Positions 37,441 through 44,951 of a DNA stretch of 64,000 nucleotides are shown piece by piece. Numbering within the stretch: the first letter of the stretch is position 1; each line of letters opens with the position of its first letter. This DNA comes from Kitasatospora mediocidica KCTC 9733 (GTDB taxonomy: Bacteria; Actinomycetota; Actinomycetes; Streptomycetales; Streptomycetaceae): the NCBI RefSeq assembly GCF_000744225.1, contig NZ_JQLN01000005.1, forward strand, positions 1,488,001 to 1,552,000. The letters run 5' to 3'. Under the pieces are notes generated by a model that worked only from the letters and a program-made list of their open reading frames with translations, made no database searches and had not been told where the DNA came from. A program made the position numbers and the translations under genes.

Positions 37441-38427
37441 GTGCACGGGGAACCAGGGGTGATGCCGGACGACCTCGGGCTGGACGCCGACGCACGCGCG
37501 TTCTATCTGGCGGTGGTGGCCGCGGGCGGCTGGGTGATGGCCGACGATCTGTGTGCGCAGGACGCGCCGGTGCTGGCCCGGCTGCTGGAACTGGGCCTGG
37601 TCCGCGGCCTGCCCGGCGGCACGTTCTACTCCGCGGTCAGCCCGCGGGCCTTCGCGGGCCGGGCCGGCGGCGAGCTGCGCGAGCGCTCCGCCCGGCTGCT
37701 GCGGCAGGCCGAGGAGGTGCCCGCCGCCCTCGACGAGCTGGCGCAGGCCTACGACGCCGCGCCGCGCCGGATCGAGCGGACCGGGGTGGTGGAGACCGTC
37801 CAGGACCGGGACACCATCCGGCACCGGATCGCCCAGCTGGTCGCCGACACCACGACGGAGATGCTCACCGCCCAGCCCGGCGGCAACCGGCCGGCCGACC
37901 ACCTGGTCTGGGCGATGGAGCAGGACGTCCCGTTCCTCAAGGGCGGCGGGGTGATGCGCACGCTCTACCAACCGGTGGCCCGGGTCGATCCGGCCACCAT
38001 CGAGTACGCGGTGACGGTCGCGCCGTACGGCGCCCGGATCCGGGTGTTGGACGAGGACTTCCAGCGGATGCTGATCTTCGACCGCTCGGTGGCGGTGATA
38101 CCGGCCTCGGCCGACATGGGCAGCGCGGCCTTCATCGAGGACCCGACCGCGGTGGAGGTGCTCGTGGAGCTCTTCGAGCGGGACTGGCGCCGGGCCGAGC
38201 GCGTCCAGTGGGGTTCGGCGCACGCGGTGCCCGACGCCGGCGCGGTCGAGGCCCGGGTCGGCCTGCTGCTGGCCGGCGGGCTGAGCCAGCGGGCGATCGC
38301 CGGTCGACTGGGCCTGAGCGAGCGGACGGTGGCCGGCCATATCGCCCGGCTGCGCGAGGAGCACGAGGCGGAGACGCTGTTCCAGCTGGGCTGGTTGATG
38401 CGTGGACGGACCGACGGGCGGCGCTGA
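37441..38427 (+). CDS. TrmB/LuxR-like regulator, paralogue 1
   Basis: The 328-residue protein has three parts. A short N-terminal winged-helix-like segment (LGLDADARAFYLAVVAAGG, then LLELGLVRGLPGGTFYSAVSP) comes first. A middle domain resembling the PLD-like effector domain of TrmB-type regulators follows: TEMLTAQPGG, MRTLYQPVAR and RIRVLDEDFQRMLIFDRSVAVIP. The C-terminal LuxR-type helix-turn-helix is LAGGLSQRAIAGRLGLSERTVAGHIARL, ending AETLFQLGWLM. Three paralogues lie within 7 kb. The ligand is unknown. GTG 37441 follows a GGGGG run. Confidence 0.8.
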   Translation: MHGEPGVMPDDLGLDADARAFYLAVVAAGGWVMADDLCAQDAPVLARLLELGLVRGLPGGTFYSAVSPRAFAGRAGGELRERSARLLRQAEEVPAALDELAQAYDAAPRRIERTGVVETVQDRDTIRHRIAQLVADTTTEMLTAQPGGNRPADHLVWAMEQDVPFLKGGGVMRTLYQPVARVDPATIEYAVTVAPYGARIRVLDEDFQRMLIFDRSVAVIPASADMGSAAFIEDPTAVEVLVELFERDWRRAERVQWGSAHAVPDAGAVEARVGLLLAGGLSQRAIAGRLGLSERTVAGHIARLREEHEAETLFQLGWLMRGRTDGRR

Positions 38428-38766
38428 CCCGGGTGAGCGCGAGGACGGCCGGGTTTATCCGGTTGGCCGTCCGGTTTTATTTCCCGGCCACCGTCGAAAT
38501 CCGGCGGAATCGATTCCGCCCCCGCGCGCGACCGTTTCGCCGAGCCGAAAGTCGCGCGAAATGCCGTATGTCGCGGTCTATCTGACGTGTACTCGCCATG
38601 CGAGTTCCCGCACTTGCGAAGTCGCGCATGCGTTTTCCCTTGTCGAGCGGCCCGAATCTTGCAAATCTGACGATGGGTCAGTCTGTTTCGGTGGCGCGGA
38701 AATCCGGCGATGCGGGTCGGCCCGAGTGGAAACCGGTAACGGCGCGTCAACGGGGAGGGGTAGCCG
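38428..38766. other. 339-base intergenic region with two inverted repeats
   Basis: GGACGGCC at 38443-38450 pairs with 38465-38472 and may end the preceding regulator transcript. An 18-bp perfect palindrome with half-site GGCGGAATC lies at 38503-38520. The rest (about 38560-38700) is relatively AT-rich and probably holds the promoter of the next gene. GGGAGGGG at 38754-38761 is its ribosome-binding site. Confidence 0.5.
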
Positions 38767-39099
38767 GTGTCGGAACGTTCGCAGCATGTGCTGGTGGAAA
38801 GTCAGGTGGTCTGGGGGCCGGGAGCGGGACGGTTCCTGCGTGAAGCGGTGACGCTCGCCGAGGCGGGGGACCGGGTGGTCCTGTACCTGGTCGAGGACGG
38901 CATCTTCGCGGCCGTCTCGGACGCGGTGCCGGAGCTGGCCCGGCTGGTCGAGCTGGGCTCGGAGGTGTGGGCGGACGACCGTTCGCTGACGCACCGCGCG
39001 CTGGCCGCCACCCGGCTCTCGCCCTACGTCACGGTGAAGGACGTCGAGGACCTGGACCTGCTGCTCCGCAGCACCGAGAGCCGGGTGGCCTGGCACTGA
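38767..39099 (+). CDS. DsrE-like small protein
   Basis: The 110-residue protein from GTG 38767 has GGGAGGGG upstream. The pattern VVWGPGAGRFLREAVTLAEAGDRVVLYLVEDGIFAAV, then ELARLVELGSEVWADDRSLTHRAL and VTVKDVEDLDLLLR, resembles the DsrE/TusB-like fold used in sulfur-transfer and small-molecule handling. There is no cysteine, so sulfur relay is unlikely. It sits between two paralogous regulators and may be a partner or ligand-binding accessory, which is inference. Confidence 0.6.
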   Translation: MSERSQHVLVESQVVWGPGAGRFLREAVTLAEAGDRVVLYLVEDGIFAAVSDAVPELARLVELGSEVWADDRSLTHRALAATRLSPYVTVKDVEDLDLLLRSTESRVAWH

Positions 39100-39628
39100 G
39101 CCGCGCCGCCCGGGGCGGTTCATCGTCGCAGCTCAGCCGTCCGTAGACCGACTACATCCGATGGTTCGCTGCAACTTCGTGCAGTTGCGGGAATCTGCAG
39201 GAAGGCCGCACTTGTCCGACACTCGCCACGCTGTGAGAGTGGGACTACGCCAAGCCGCCAGGGCTACCGCAGCCCACTGGTGGTGACTCGTTCTCCGTCT
39301 TCGCACAGGGGCAGAAGTATCTGTGTGGTGAAGGGAGGACACCGGGTGGTCCGTCATATGTGGTGATGACGACCGGGCCCGGGTCCAGCGAGGCGTTGCT
39401 GCTCCGTCTCGCTGGAAGCACCAGGGATTTGGCGTACACAAGTGGATCCGCCCGGAGTCAGGTGACTTCGAGTCCCTGACTCCGGGCCGGATCCGCTCCC
39501 AAGTTGGCCGGGCTGCCCCGAACGGGGCGGGGCAGCCGTCGGTCATGCTTTCGCGGCGCGCCCGGCTGGGCCGGGCGAGATCGTGCGACCTGGTGACGTG
39601 CCGGCTCGCGGGCACGGGGGGTGACGCG
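39100..39628. promoter_or_regulatory. 529-base leader with two large stem-loops
   Basis: No gene is supported here. Short frames on both strands lack ribosome-binding sites. Near the right end, 39444-39462 pairs with 39475-39494 (19 bp with one bulge, 12-base loop). GGCTGCCCC at 39511-39519 pairs with 39529-39537. The pair stands 90-180 bases before the next regulator start. They may be terminators or an attenuator in its leader. Confidence 0.5.
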
Positions 39629-40639
39629 GTGGCCGAGACCGTGAAGGGTCCGCAGGACACGCTGCTGGACGAGGCCGCGCGCGAGCTCTATCTCGACGTC
39701 CTGCGCCGCGGCGGCGGGGTCGAGTCCGACGAGGTCGCCGAGCGGGACCGTGACGCGCTGCGCCGCCTGGTGGAGATCGGGCTGGTGGTCCCGCGGGTGG
39801 CCGACCGCGGCTTCACCGCCGTCAGTCCGCGGGCGGTGGCCGACCGCATCGGCCTGGAGATGCGGGCCGAGGCCGTCCGGTTGCTGGCCGGATCGGACCA
39901 GGTGAACGGTCGGTTCAGCGATCTGATCCAGGCCTACGACCAACTCGCGCCGGCACCCGTCGGCCGCCCGGCGCCCGAGTGGGTGCACGGCCTGGAGCAG
40001 ATCCAGAAGAGGATCGCCCGGCTGCTGTCGGAGTGCCGGACCGACCTGATCACCGTTCAGCCCGGCCATCGCCCGGCCGAGATCCTGGACGTCGCGCTCC
40101 AGCAGGACCTGCCGTTCCTCAGACGCGGCGGCACCTTGCGGACGATCTACCAGCCGACGGCCCTGACCGCGCCCGCGACGGTCTGCTACGCCACGGAGGT
40201 CGGCAAGCTCGGCGGCCAGGTGCGCGTCCTGGACGAGCCGTTCCAGCGGACCATCATCCTCGACCGCCGGATCGCGGTGATCCCGGCCGGCGACGACCCC
40301 ACGGCTGCGGTCTTCCTGGAGGACCCGGCGGTGGTGGCGCACCTGGTGCGGGTCTTCGAACGGGACTGGGAGCGCGCCGAGACGCCCCGCTGGGCGGACG
40401 CCCGCCGGACGGACACCGCCGGCTCGCCGGGGGGCCGGATCGGCGCGCTGATGGCCCAGGGGCTCACCCAGGGGATGGTGGCCAGACGGCTCGGCCTCAG
40501 CGAGCGTACGGTGGCGGGGCATCTGGCCCGGCTGCGGAACCGATACGGTGCTCGGACCCTCTATCAACTGGGGTGGTTGATGCGGACCGCCGAGCACGGG
40601 GCCGACGTGGTGGACGACCGGAGCGGGGGGATCGGGTAG
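39629..40639 (+). CDS. TrmB/LuxR-like regulator, paralogue 2
   Basis: From GTG 39629 behind GGGGGG, the protein is 336 residues. A longer frame to 39545 exists but lacks a ribosome-binding site. It repeats the family layout: LLDEAARELYLDVLRRGGG, LVEIGLVVPRVADRGFTAVSP, a middle domain with DLITVQPGH, LRTIYQP and VRVLDEPFQRTIILDRRIAVIP, and a LuxR-like HTH (GMVARRLGLSERTVAGHLARL, ending ARTLYQLGWLM). The stop codon overlaps a GTG that could start paralogue 3. The ligand and targets are unknown. Confidence 0.8.
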   Translation: MAETVKGPQDTLLDEAARELYLDVLRRGGGVESDEVAERDRDALRRLVEIGLVVPRVADRGFTAVSPRAVADRIGLEMRAEAVRLLAGSDQVNGRFSDLIQAYDQLAPAPVGRPAPEWVHGLEQIQKRIARLLSECRTDLITVQPGHRPAEILDVALQQDLPFLRRGGTLRTIYQPTALTAPATVCYATEVGKLGGQVRVLDEPFQRTIILDRRIAVIPAGDDPTAAVFLEDPAVVAHLVRVFERDWERAETPRWADARRTDTAGSPGGRIGALMAQGLTQGMVARRLGLSERTVAGHLARLRNRYGARTLYQLGWLMRTAEHGADVVDDRSGGIG

Positions 40640-40694
40640 TGACCGAGGCGGACCGAGCGGACCAGGCGGAGCCGGGGGCCCGGCGGCGGGCGGT

Positions 40695-41663
40695 GGGGTG
40701 CTGCCCAGCGAGCGGGCACGGGAGCTCTACCTGGCGGTGCTCGGCGAGGGCGGTCGGCTGCGGATGTCCGAGGTGCGCCCCGAGGATGCCGCCCGGGTCG
40801 CCGAACTGGCTGAGCTGGGCCTGCTGGTGGCGGTCCCGGCGGAGGCCTCGTACACAGCCGCCAACCCGCGTGCGGTCGGCGGCCGGCTGAGCGAGGAGCT
40901 GCGCTCGGCCGGGACCAGGCTGCTGGTGCAGGCCCAGGAGATGCCCGCGCTGCTGGAGGACCTGACCCGGGCCTACGACCTGACCCCGCGCAAGCTGGAC
41001 CGCTCCGGCGAGGTGCGCCACGTGCACAGCGCCGCGCAGATCCGCCGCCTGGTGCAGGAGCTGGGGCGCGCGTGCCGGACGGAGGTCCTGGCGGCCCAGC
41101 CGAGCGGCGGCCCGCTGCTGGTGCTGGGGGACACGCTGGCGCAGACCCGGGCGTTCCTGGAGGACGGCGGCTGCCTGCGGGTGCTGTACGAGCCCGCCGC
41201 GCGCGCGGACGGGCCGACGGCCGAGTACGCGGCCGCGGCGGCCGAGTTGGGCGCGCGGTTCCGGGTACTGGGCGAGTCGTTCAAGCGGATGTTCATCTTC
41301 GACCGGACGACCGTGGTGATCCCGGCCGTCGGCGACACCGACAGCGCGGCCTTCGTCGACGACCCGGCGGTGGTCGCCTTCCTGCTGGGCATGTTCGAGC
41401 GGGACTGGCGGCGTGCGGAACCGGCCCAGTGGAGCGCCGTCGAACTGGACCGGGTGGGCCTGCCGGTGCACGCCCAGGTCGGCCGGATGCTCGCCCAGGG
41501 CCTGACACAGCGGGCGATCGCCGGTCGGCTCGGCCTGAGCGAGCGGACGGTGGCCGGCCACATCTCCCGGCTGCGCGAGCTCTACGACGCCGAGACGCTC
41601 TTCCAGCTGGGCTGGCTGATGCGGGCCGTGGACGGCGACGCCAAGAGCGAGCCGGGCCGGTGA
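40695..41663 (+). CDS. TrmB/LuxR-like regulator, paralogue 3
   Basis: From GTG 40695 the protein is 322 residues and begins close to the conserved PSERARELYLAVLGEGG. No good ribosome-binding site precedes it. A GTG at 40639 overlaps the previous stop (TAGTGA) in the ideal coupled position, but its frame is offset by one base, which a single base missing in the G-rich stretch at ~40690-40696 would explain. The middle domain has TEVLAAQPSGG, LRVLYEPAAR and FRVLGESFKRMFIFDRTTVVIP. The HTH is AIAGRLGLSERTVAGHISRL, ending AETLFQLGWLM. Confidence 0.75.
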   Translation, partial: GVLPSERARELYLAVLGEGGRLRMSEVRPEDAARVAELAELGLLVAVPAEASYTAANPRAVGGRLSEELRSAGTRLLVQAQEMPALLEDLTRAYDLTPRKLDRSGEVRHVHSAAQIRRLVQELGRACRTEVLAAQPSGGPLLVLGDTLAQTRAFLEDGGCLRVLYEPAARADGPTAEYAAAAAELGARFRVLGESFKRMFIFDRTTVVIPAVGDTDSAAFVDDPAVVAFLLGMFERDWRRAEPAQWSAVELDRVGLPVHAQVGRMLAQGLTQRAIAGRLGLSERTVAGHISRLRELYDAETLFQLGWLMRAVDGDAKSEPGR

Positions 41664-41724
41664 GCGCGTGAGCCGCCGCGAGCGGGGGCTGCGCGGATCA
41701 GCGCCGAGGCCCGGCACCTGCCGC

Positions 41725-42354
41725 TCAGCCGGTGGCGGCGCCGCTGCTCGGCCAGCTGGTGCCGTACGGGTCGCTGTGCTGGGTCCGCAGCGGGGTGGTG
41801 AACTGCTCGCCGGGCGCCGTCCAGAAGCCCTCGCGCAGCGACAGCGCCATGCCGGCCCAGTCGAGCGCGGTCTCCACGATGTGGCGCAGGCTCTCCTGGG
41901 ACCAGGAGTCGTCGAAGACCAGCGGCAGGACGGGGGCGACCTGCTCGATGGTGGCGATCAGCGGGTTGTGGGTGATCGCCTCGTCGACCAGCAGCACGAT
42001 CGGCTTGCGCAGCGCCGAGCCCCAGCCGAGCTCCAGCGAGACGCCGGCCGAGAGCGGGGCGCCGACGTACGCGAAGACCAGGTCGGCGGTCTGCATCGCC
42101 CGGAAGTCGGAGGGCACCCGCGGTTCCGGAGCCCGGCCGTCCACCGTCCACGCGTCGCTGTGGTGCGCGCTGAACACGGCGGCGCCGCTGCTCAGCAGCG
42201 AGCTGCGCAGGGCGGTCAGCCGGGTGCGGCTGGCCAGGGTGACCACGCTGTCGGCCGGGCCGGTCAGCCGCATCAGCGGCGCGGCGAGGAAGACACGGGC
42301 CCGGCGGCCCTCGGGGGCCTGGGCGGCGTGCTGGCGCATGTAGGGCTCACTCAT
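41725..42354 (-). CDS. nucleoside 2-deoxyribosyltransferase-like protein
   Basis: The 209-residue protein has RARVFLAAPLMRL near the N-terminus, then DFRAMQTADLVFAYVGAPLSAGVSLELGWGSALRKPIVLLVD. The spacing of an aspartate in a 'DADLVxA' segment and a Glu in SxELGWG resembles nucleoside 2-deoxyribosyltransferases and SLOG/Rossmann relatives, which handle nucleotide-sugar bonds. The reaction is unproven. It converges with regulator paralogue 3 and is divergent from the DYIWT-repeat gene across a 459-base region. Confidence 0.6.
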   Translation of the reverse strand: MSEPYMRQHAAQAPEGRRARVFLAAPLMRLTGPADSVVTLASRTRLTALRSSLLSSGAAVFSAHHSDAWTVDGRAPEPRVPSDFRAMQTADLVFAYVGAPLSAGVSLELGWGSALRKPIVLLVDEAITHNPLIATIEQVAPVLPLVFDDSWSQESLRHIVETALDWAGMALSLREGFWTAPGEQFTTPLRTQHSDPYGTSWPSSGAATG

Positions 42355-42568
42355 GGCGGCTACTCCGGGGAAGAGTGGGTCGGCCCGGCTGAGCGTGGTG
42401 TCTCAGCTGGTGCGGTGGTGTACGGAGCAGAGCTGACGGCAAATCCGACATTGGAAGACCGAACGATTGTTGAGCCTTTTACTGACTGGGAGAAACGGGA
42501 GTCGTCGTCAGAACGTGCTGCCAATTGATCGTCTCCGTTGGCACCAGGAGCCGTCCACAGAGCCGGTG

Positions 42569-42599
42569 TGTCATCTCCCTGTCTGGCGCTCGGATGACA
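42569..42599. promoter_or_regulatory. operator-like inverted repeat A (TGTCATC-N17-GATGACA)
   Basis: TGTCATC at 42569-42575 and GATGACA at 42593-42599 are perfect inverted arms with a 17-base spacer. The site lies in the long divergent region between the deoxyribosyltransferase-like gene and the repeat-protein gene. The N17 spacing suits a dimeric or tetrameric regulator. Confidence 0.55.
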
Positions 42600-42645
42600 G
42601 CGCCGTTTGCCACGGGGAGTCACGGCCGCCGCTCACCCCGGGATG

Positions 42646-42676
42646 TGTCATCTTTCTGCATGGCAGCACGATGCCA
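42646..42676. promoter_or_regulatory. operator-like inverted repeat B (TGTCATC-N17-GATGCCA)
   Basis: This is a second copy with the same spacing. TGTCATC at 42646-42652 and GATGCCA at 42670-42676 have one mismatch in the right arm. The two copies start 77 bases apart and share flanking bases (TGTGTCATCT, then CTG). GATAAT at 42724-42729 and TATATC at 42784-42789 are possible -10 elements downstream, without a clean -35. Confidence 0.55.
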
Positions 42677-42813
42677 GGCTCTATGTGATGCCTGACCTTG
42701 CCTCGGGTCCGGGGGGTGGCTTTGATAATGCATTGGCCATGTCTGAAACGCGCGGTAGGCGCAGGGCTGTGGACCATGTCGTTTATATCAGGCTCATGAC
42801 AAGGAGGCGCCAC

Positions 42814-43230
42814 ATGCGTCGTGCACCCCGATTCGTGACTCGCGCGCGTGTGGCTGTCGCAGTAGCCGGCGCCGGGCTGCTGCTTTCAGGCGCTGCCGCA
42901 CTGTTTGGGTCTGTTACCTCGGTGCATCCGACGGGTGACGGTGGGCGGGCGGCGAGTTCGTCGGTCATGGTGGAGGCCGGGTCCGACGACTACATCTGGA
43001 CCAAGACCCCGATGGCGACGCCGGCCGACTACATCTGGACGCTGGGCACGCCGACCGCCGCCGCGGCGGCTGCGCCGGCCGACTACATCTGGACCCTGGG
43101 CGCGCAGAACGACTCCGTGGCCAGGCCCGCCGACTACATCTGGACCAGGACCGCGATGGCGACGCCGGCCGACTACATCTGGACCAAGAGCGCGATGGCC
43201 GCCGCGCCGGCCGACTACATCTGGACCTGA
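42814..43230 (+). CDS. exported DYIWT-repeat protein, possible pro-peptide
   Basis: This 138-residue protein is unlike any family I recognise. ATG 42814 has a perfect AAGGAGG six bases upstream. Residues 1-36 are a basic stretch (RRAPRFVTRARV) and hydrophobic helix (AVAVAGAGLLLSGAAALFGSV) that look like a secretion signal or anchor. After a Gly/Ser linker come six copies of (P-A/S-D)-D-Y-I-W-T, five of them PADYIWT. They are separated by Ala/Thr/Lys/Arg spacers of 6-11 residues, and the last copy ends exactly at the C-terminus. That layout resembles multi-copy peptide precursors. A structural or adhesive role is an alternative. Confidence 0.85.
   Translation: MRRAPRFVTRARVAVAVAGAGLLLSGAAALFGSVTSVHPTGDGGRAASSSVMVEAGSDDYIWTKTPMATPADYIWTLGTPTAAAAAAPADYIWTLGAQNDSVARPADYIWTRTAMATPADYIWTKSAMAAAPADYIWT
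42985..43227 (+). repeat. six in-frame copies of the DYIWT-coding unit
   Basis: The DNA unit GCCGACTACATCTGGAC occurs in copies 2-6 without change. Copy 1 has GACGAC in place of GCCGAC. The DYIWT codons start at 42988, 43027, 43081, 43132, 43171 and 43213. Codon identity as well as residue identity suggests recent duplication or gene conversion. Confidence 0.95.
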
Positions 43231-43239
43231 CCGTCGGAG

Positions 43240-43256
43240 CGTGCGGACCCCGCACG
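43240..43256. terminator. small hairpin after the repeat gene
   Basis: CGTGCGG at 43240-43246 pairs with CCGCACG at 43250-43256. It lies between the convergent repeat gene and regulator paralogue 4. Outer arms GTCGGAG/CTCCGAC further frame the region. Confidence 0.5.
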
Positions 43257-43282
43257 GCCGCGGCGAAGCGAGGCGTGGGCGA

Positions 43283-44332
43283 TCACTCCGACTTGATCGG
43301 GGTTTCGCCCTCGCCCTCGTCCTCGATGCCGTAGGGACTGCCCGGTGCGTTCAGCGCCATCCGCCAGCCGAGCTGGAACAGCGTCTCCGAGCCGTACTCC
43401 TCGCGGAAGTCGGCGATGTGCCTGGCCAGCGTCCGCTCACTGATGCCGAGATTGCGCGCGATGACACGGTGGCCGATTCCCTGGACCATCATCCGCAGGA
43501 TGTTGGTGCGCATCCGCGAGATGACCTCGGGGGGAACTTCGGTCGCCCCCAGGAACGGACTGGAGCGTTCCCACAACTGCTCGAACGAGTCCAGCAGATA
43601 GGCGACGATCGCCTCGTCACGGACGAAGGCGGCCTTTTCGGTGTCACCCCGGACGGGGATCACGGCGACCCGGCGGTCGATGATGAAGAGCCGCGTGAAC
43701 GGTTCCTCCAGGGTCCTGACCTCGGCTCCGGCGTCCGTCATGCGCTCGACGTACTGTCTGGTGGGAGCGGAGTACCGGGCACTCGGGTGGTACACGATCC
43801 GCCGGGAGACGCCACGCCGGATGAGCGCGAGGTCCCCCTCCAGCGCCTCCAGAACCCCCTGTATCTGCGACTGCCGCCGGCTTCCGCCCGGCTGGGCGGT
43901 CAGCACCTCGCGCTCGGCGCCGTCGATCAGGGTGCCCACCCGCTGGTTGATCTCCACCAGTCCGTGGATGTGCTCCACCGGTCCGCCCGGGTGGACTTGC
44001 CGATCCAGTGACTGGTAGGCGTGGTTCAGGTCCTGCAGGGCGGTCGGTATCGACACGGCCTGGGTGAGCAGCGAAAGAGCCTGTTTCTGCCAGGAGGTGC
44101 TAAGCCGGCCGGCCAGCCGATTCGGATCCGTGGCAATAGCGGTCGACGCTTTTCCTTGGCCCAGAACCAATAGACCGAGCTCGGCCAGTTCGGTTCTGGC
44201 TCCGACGAGTCCGGGGTCGTCGATCTCCAGGGAACCGCCGGCGGCGACCACCTGGAGATACAAAGACTTTGCCTCGGCGGAGACGAAGTCGACGTGCTCC
44301 TTCTCCACCTCGGCCCCGCCTGTCGAGCTCAT
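43283..44332 (-). CDS. TrmB/LuxR-like regulator, paralogue 4
   Basis: From ATG 44332 behind GGGAGGGGAG, the protein is 349 residues. It keeps the family pattern: FVSAEAKSLYLQVVAAGGSL, LAELGLLVLGQG, a middle domain with REVLTAQPGG, RRIVYHPSAR and VRTLEEPFTRLFIIDRRVAVIP, and an HTH with RVIARNLGISERTLARHIADF, ending SETLFQLGWRM. It is the most divergent of the four. It is convergent with the DYIWT-repeat gene, 52 bases apart, so it is the closest regulator to it. Confidence 0.82.
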   Translation of the reverse strand: MSSTGGAEVEKEHVDFVSAEAKSLYLQVVAAGGSLEIDDPGLVGARTELAELGLLVLGQGKASTAIATDPNRLAGRLSTSWQKQALSLLTQAVSIPTALQDLNHAYQSLDRQVHPGGPVEHIHGLVEINQRVGTLIDGAEREVLTAQPGGSRRQSQIQGVLEALEGDLALIRRGVSRRIVYHPSARYSAPTRQYVERMTDAGAEVRTLEEPFTRLFIIDRRVAVIPVRGDTEKAAFVRDEAIVAYLLDSFEQLWERSSPFLGATEVPPEVISRMRTNILRMMVQGIGHRVIARNLGISERTLARHIADFREEYGSETLFQLGWRMALNAPGSPYGIEDEGEGETPIKSE

Positions 44333-44401
44333 CCCTGGCTCCCCTCCCGGAAAATCGTCCGCCGATCCACCGGTCAGCACTCTACGCAAGAGCCAGAGTG
44401 G

Positions 44402-44431
44402 TTGGCACCCCACCGTCCGATGGGGTGCCAA
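44402..44431 (-). terminator. dnaK operon terminator
   Basis: TTGGCACCCCA at 44402-44412 pairs exactly with 44421-44431 around an eight-base loop. It lies 16 bases after the hspR stop codon. Confidence 0.8.
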
Positions 44432-44446
44432 GCGGTGGAACGAGCG

Positions 44447-44947
44447 CTATCGCCGGGGGCGCCAGACGACCAGTGCGCTGGACTGCTGAGCCGGTTGGTA
44501 GGGCACCAGATCGCGTCGGTACGAGGCGTGCACGGCGGCCTCGCGGGCCTGCAGGGTGCTGGCGGCACCCTCCAGCGAGGTGGCGAGTTCGGCGATCCGG
44601 GACTGCAGCGCGGCGACCTGGTTCTCCAGCTCGATGATCCGCTTGATGCCGGCCAGGTTGATGCCCTCGTCCTGGGAGAGCCGCTGCACCTCGCGCAGCT
44701 GCTGGATGTCCCGGGCCGAGTAGCGCCGACCGCGGCCGGCCGTGCGGTCCGGGCAGACCAGGCCGAGCCGGTCGTACTGCCGCAGGGTCTGCGGGTGCAG
44801 ACCGGAGAGCTCGGCCGCCACCGAGATCACGTACACCGGGGTGTCCTCGGTGAGCGTGTACGAGGGGCCGGGCGGCGCGGAACGGCGCGGCCGGGGCCCC
44901 CCGGGGAGGCCCTCGCCCAGACCGACGCCGATGCTGTCAGGACTCAT
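44447..44947 (-). CDS. hspR: heat-shock repressor HspR (MerR family)
   Basis: HspR represses the dnaK operon and clpB, and uses DnaK as co-repressor. The 166-residue protein has the MerR-type HTH with VYVISVAAELSGLHPQTLRQYDRLGLVCPDRTAGRGRRYS, then a coiled-coil (SQDEGINLAGIKRIIELENQVAALQSRI). It is the last gene of dnaK-grpE-dnaJ-hspR and starts five bases after dnaJ, so it is autoregulated through the HAIR sites upstream of dnaK. Confidence 0.95.
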   Translation of the reverse strand: MSPDSIGVGLGEGLPGGPRPRRSAPPGPSYTLTEDTPVYVISVAAELSGLHPQTLRQYDRLGLVCPDRTAGRGRRYSARDIQQLREVQRLSQDEGINLAGIKRIIELENQVAALQSRIAELATSLEGAASTLQAREAAVHASYRRDLVPYQPAQQSSALVVWRPRR

Positions 44948-44951
44948 TGCG

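Noticed and set aside
39245-39439. 64-residue minus-strand frame that could encode a small peptide near the regulators
   Set aside because: No ribosome-binding site and no signal peptide or repeat like the DYIWT protein.
39133-39660. Possible gene on the minus strand in the leader of regulator paralogue 2
   Set aside because: No ribosome-binding site, no domain, and it overlaps the hairpins and the start of the next gene.
42814-43230. DYIWT protein as a lanthipeptide or lasso precursor
   Set aside because: No Cys residues, no Ser/Thr/Cys ring pattern, and no LanM, lasso protease or cyclase genes nearby.
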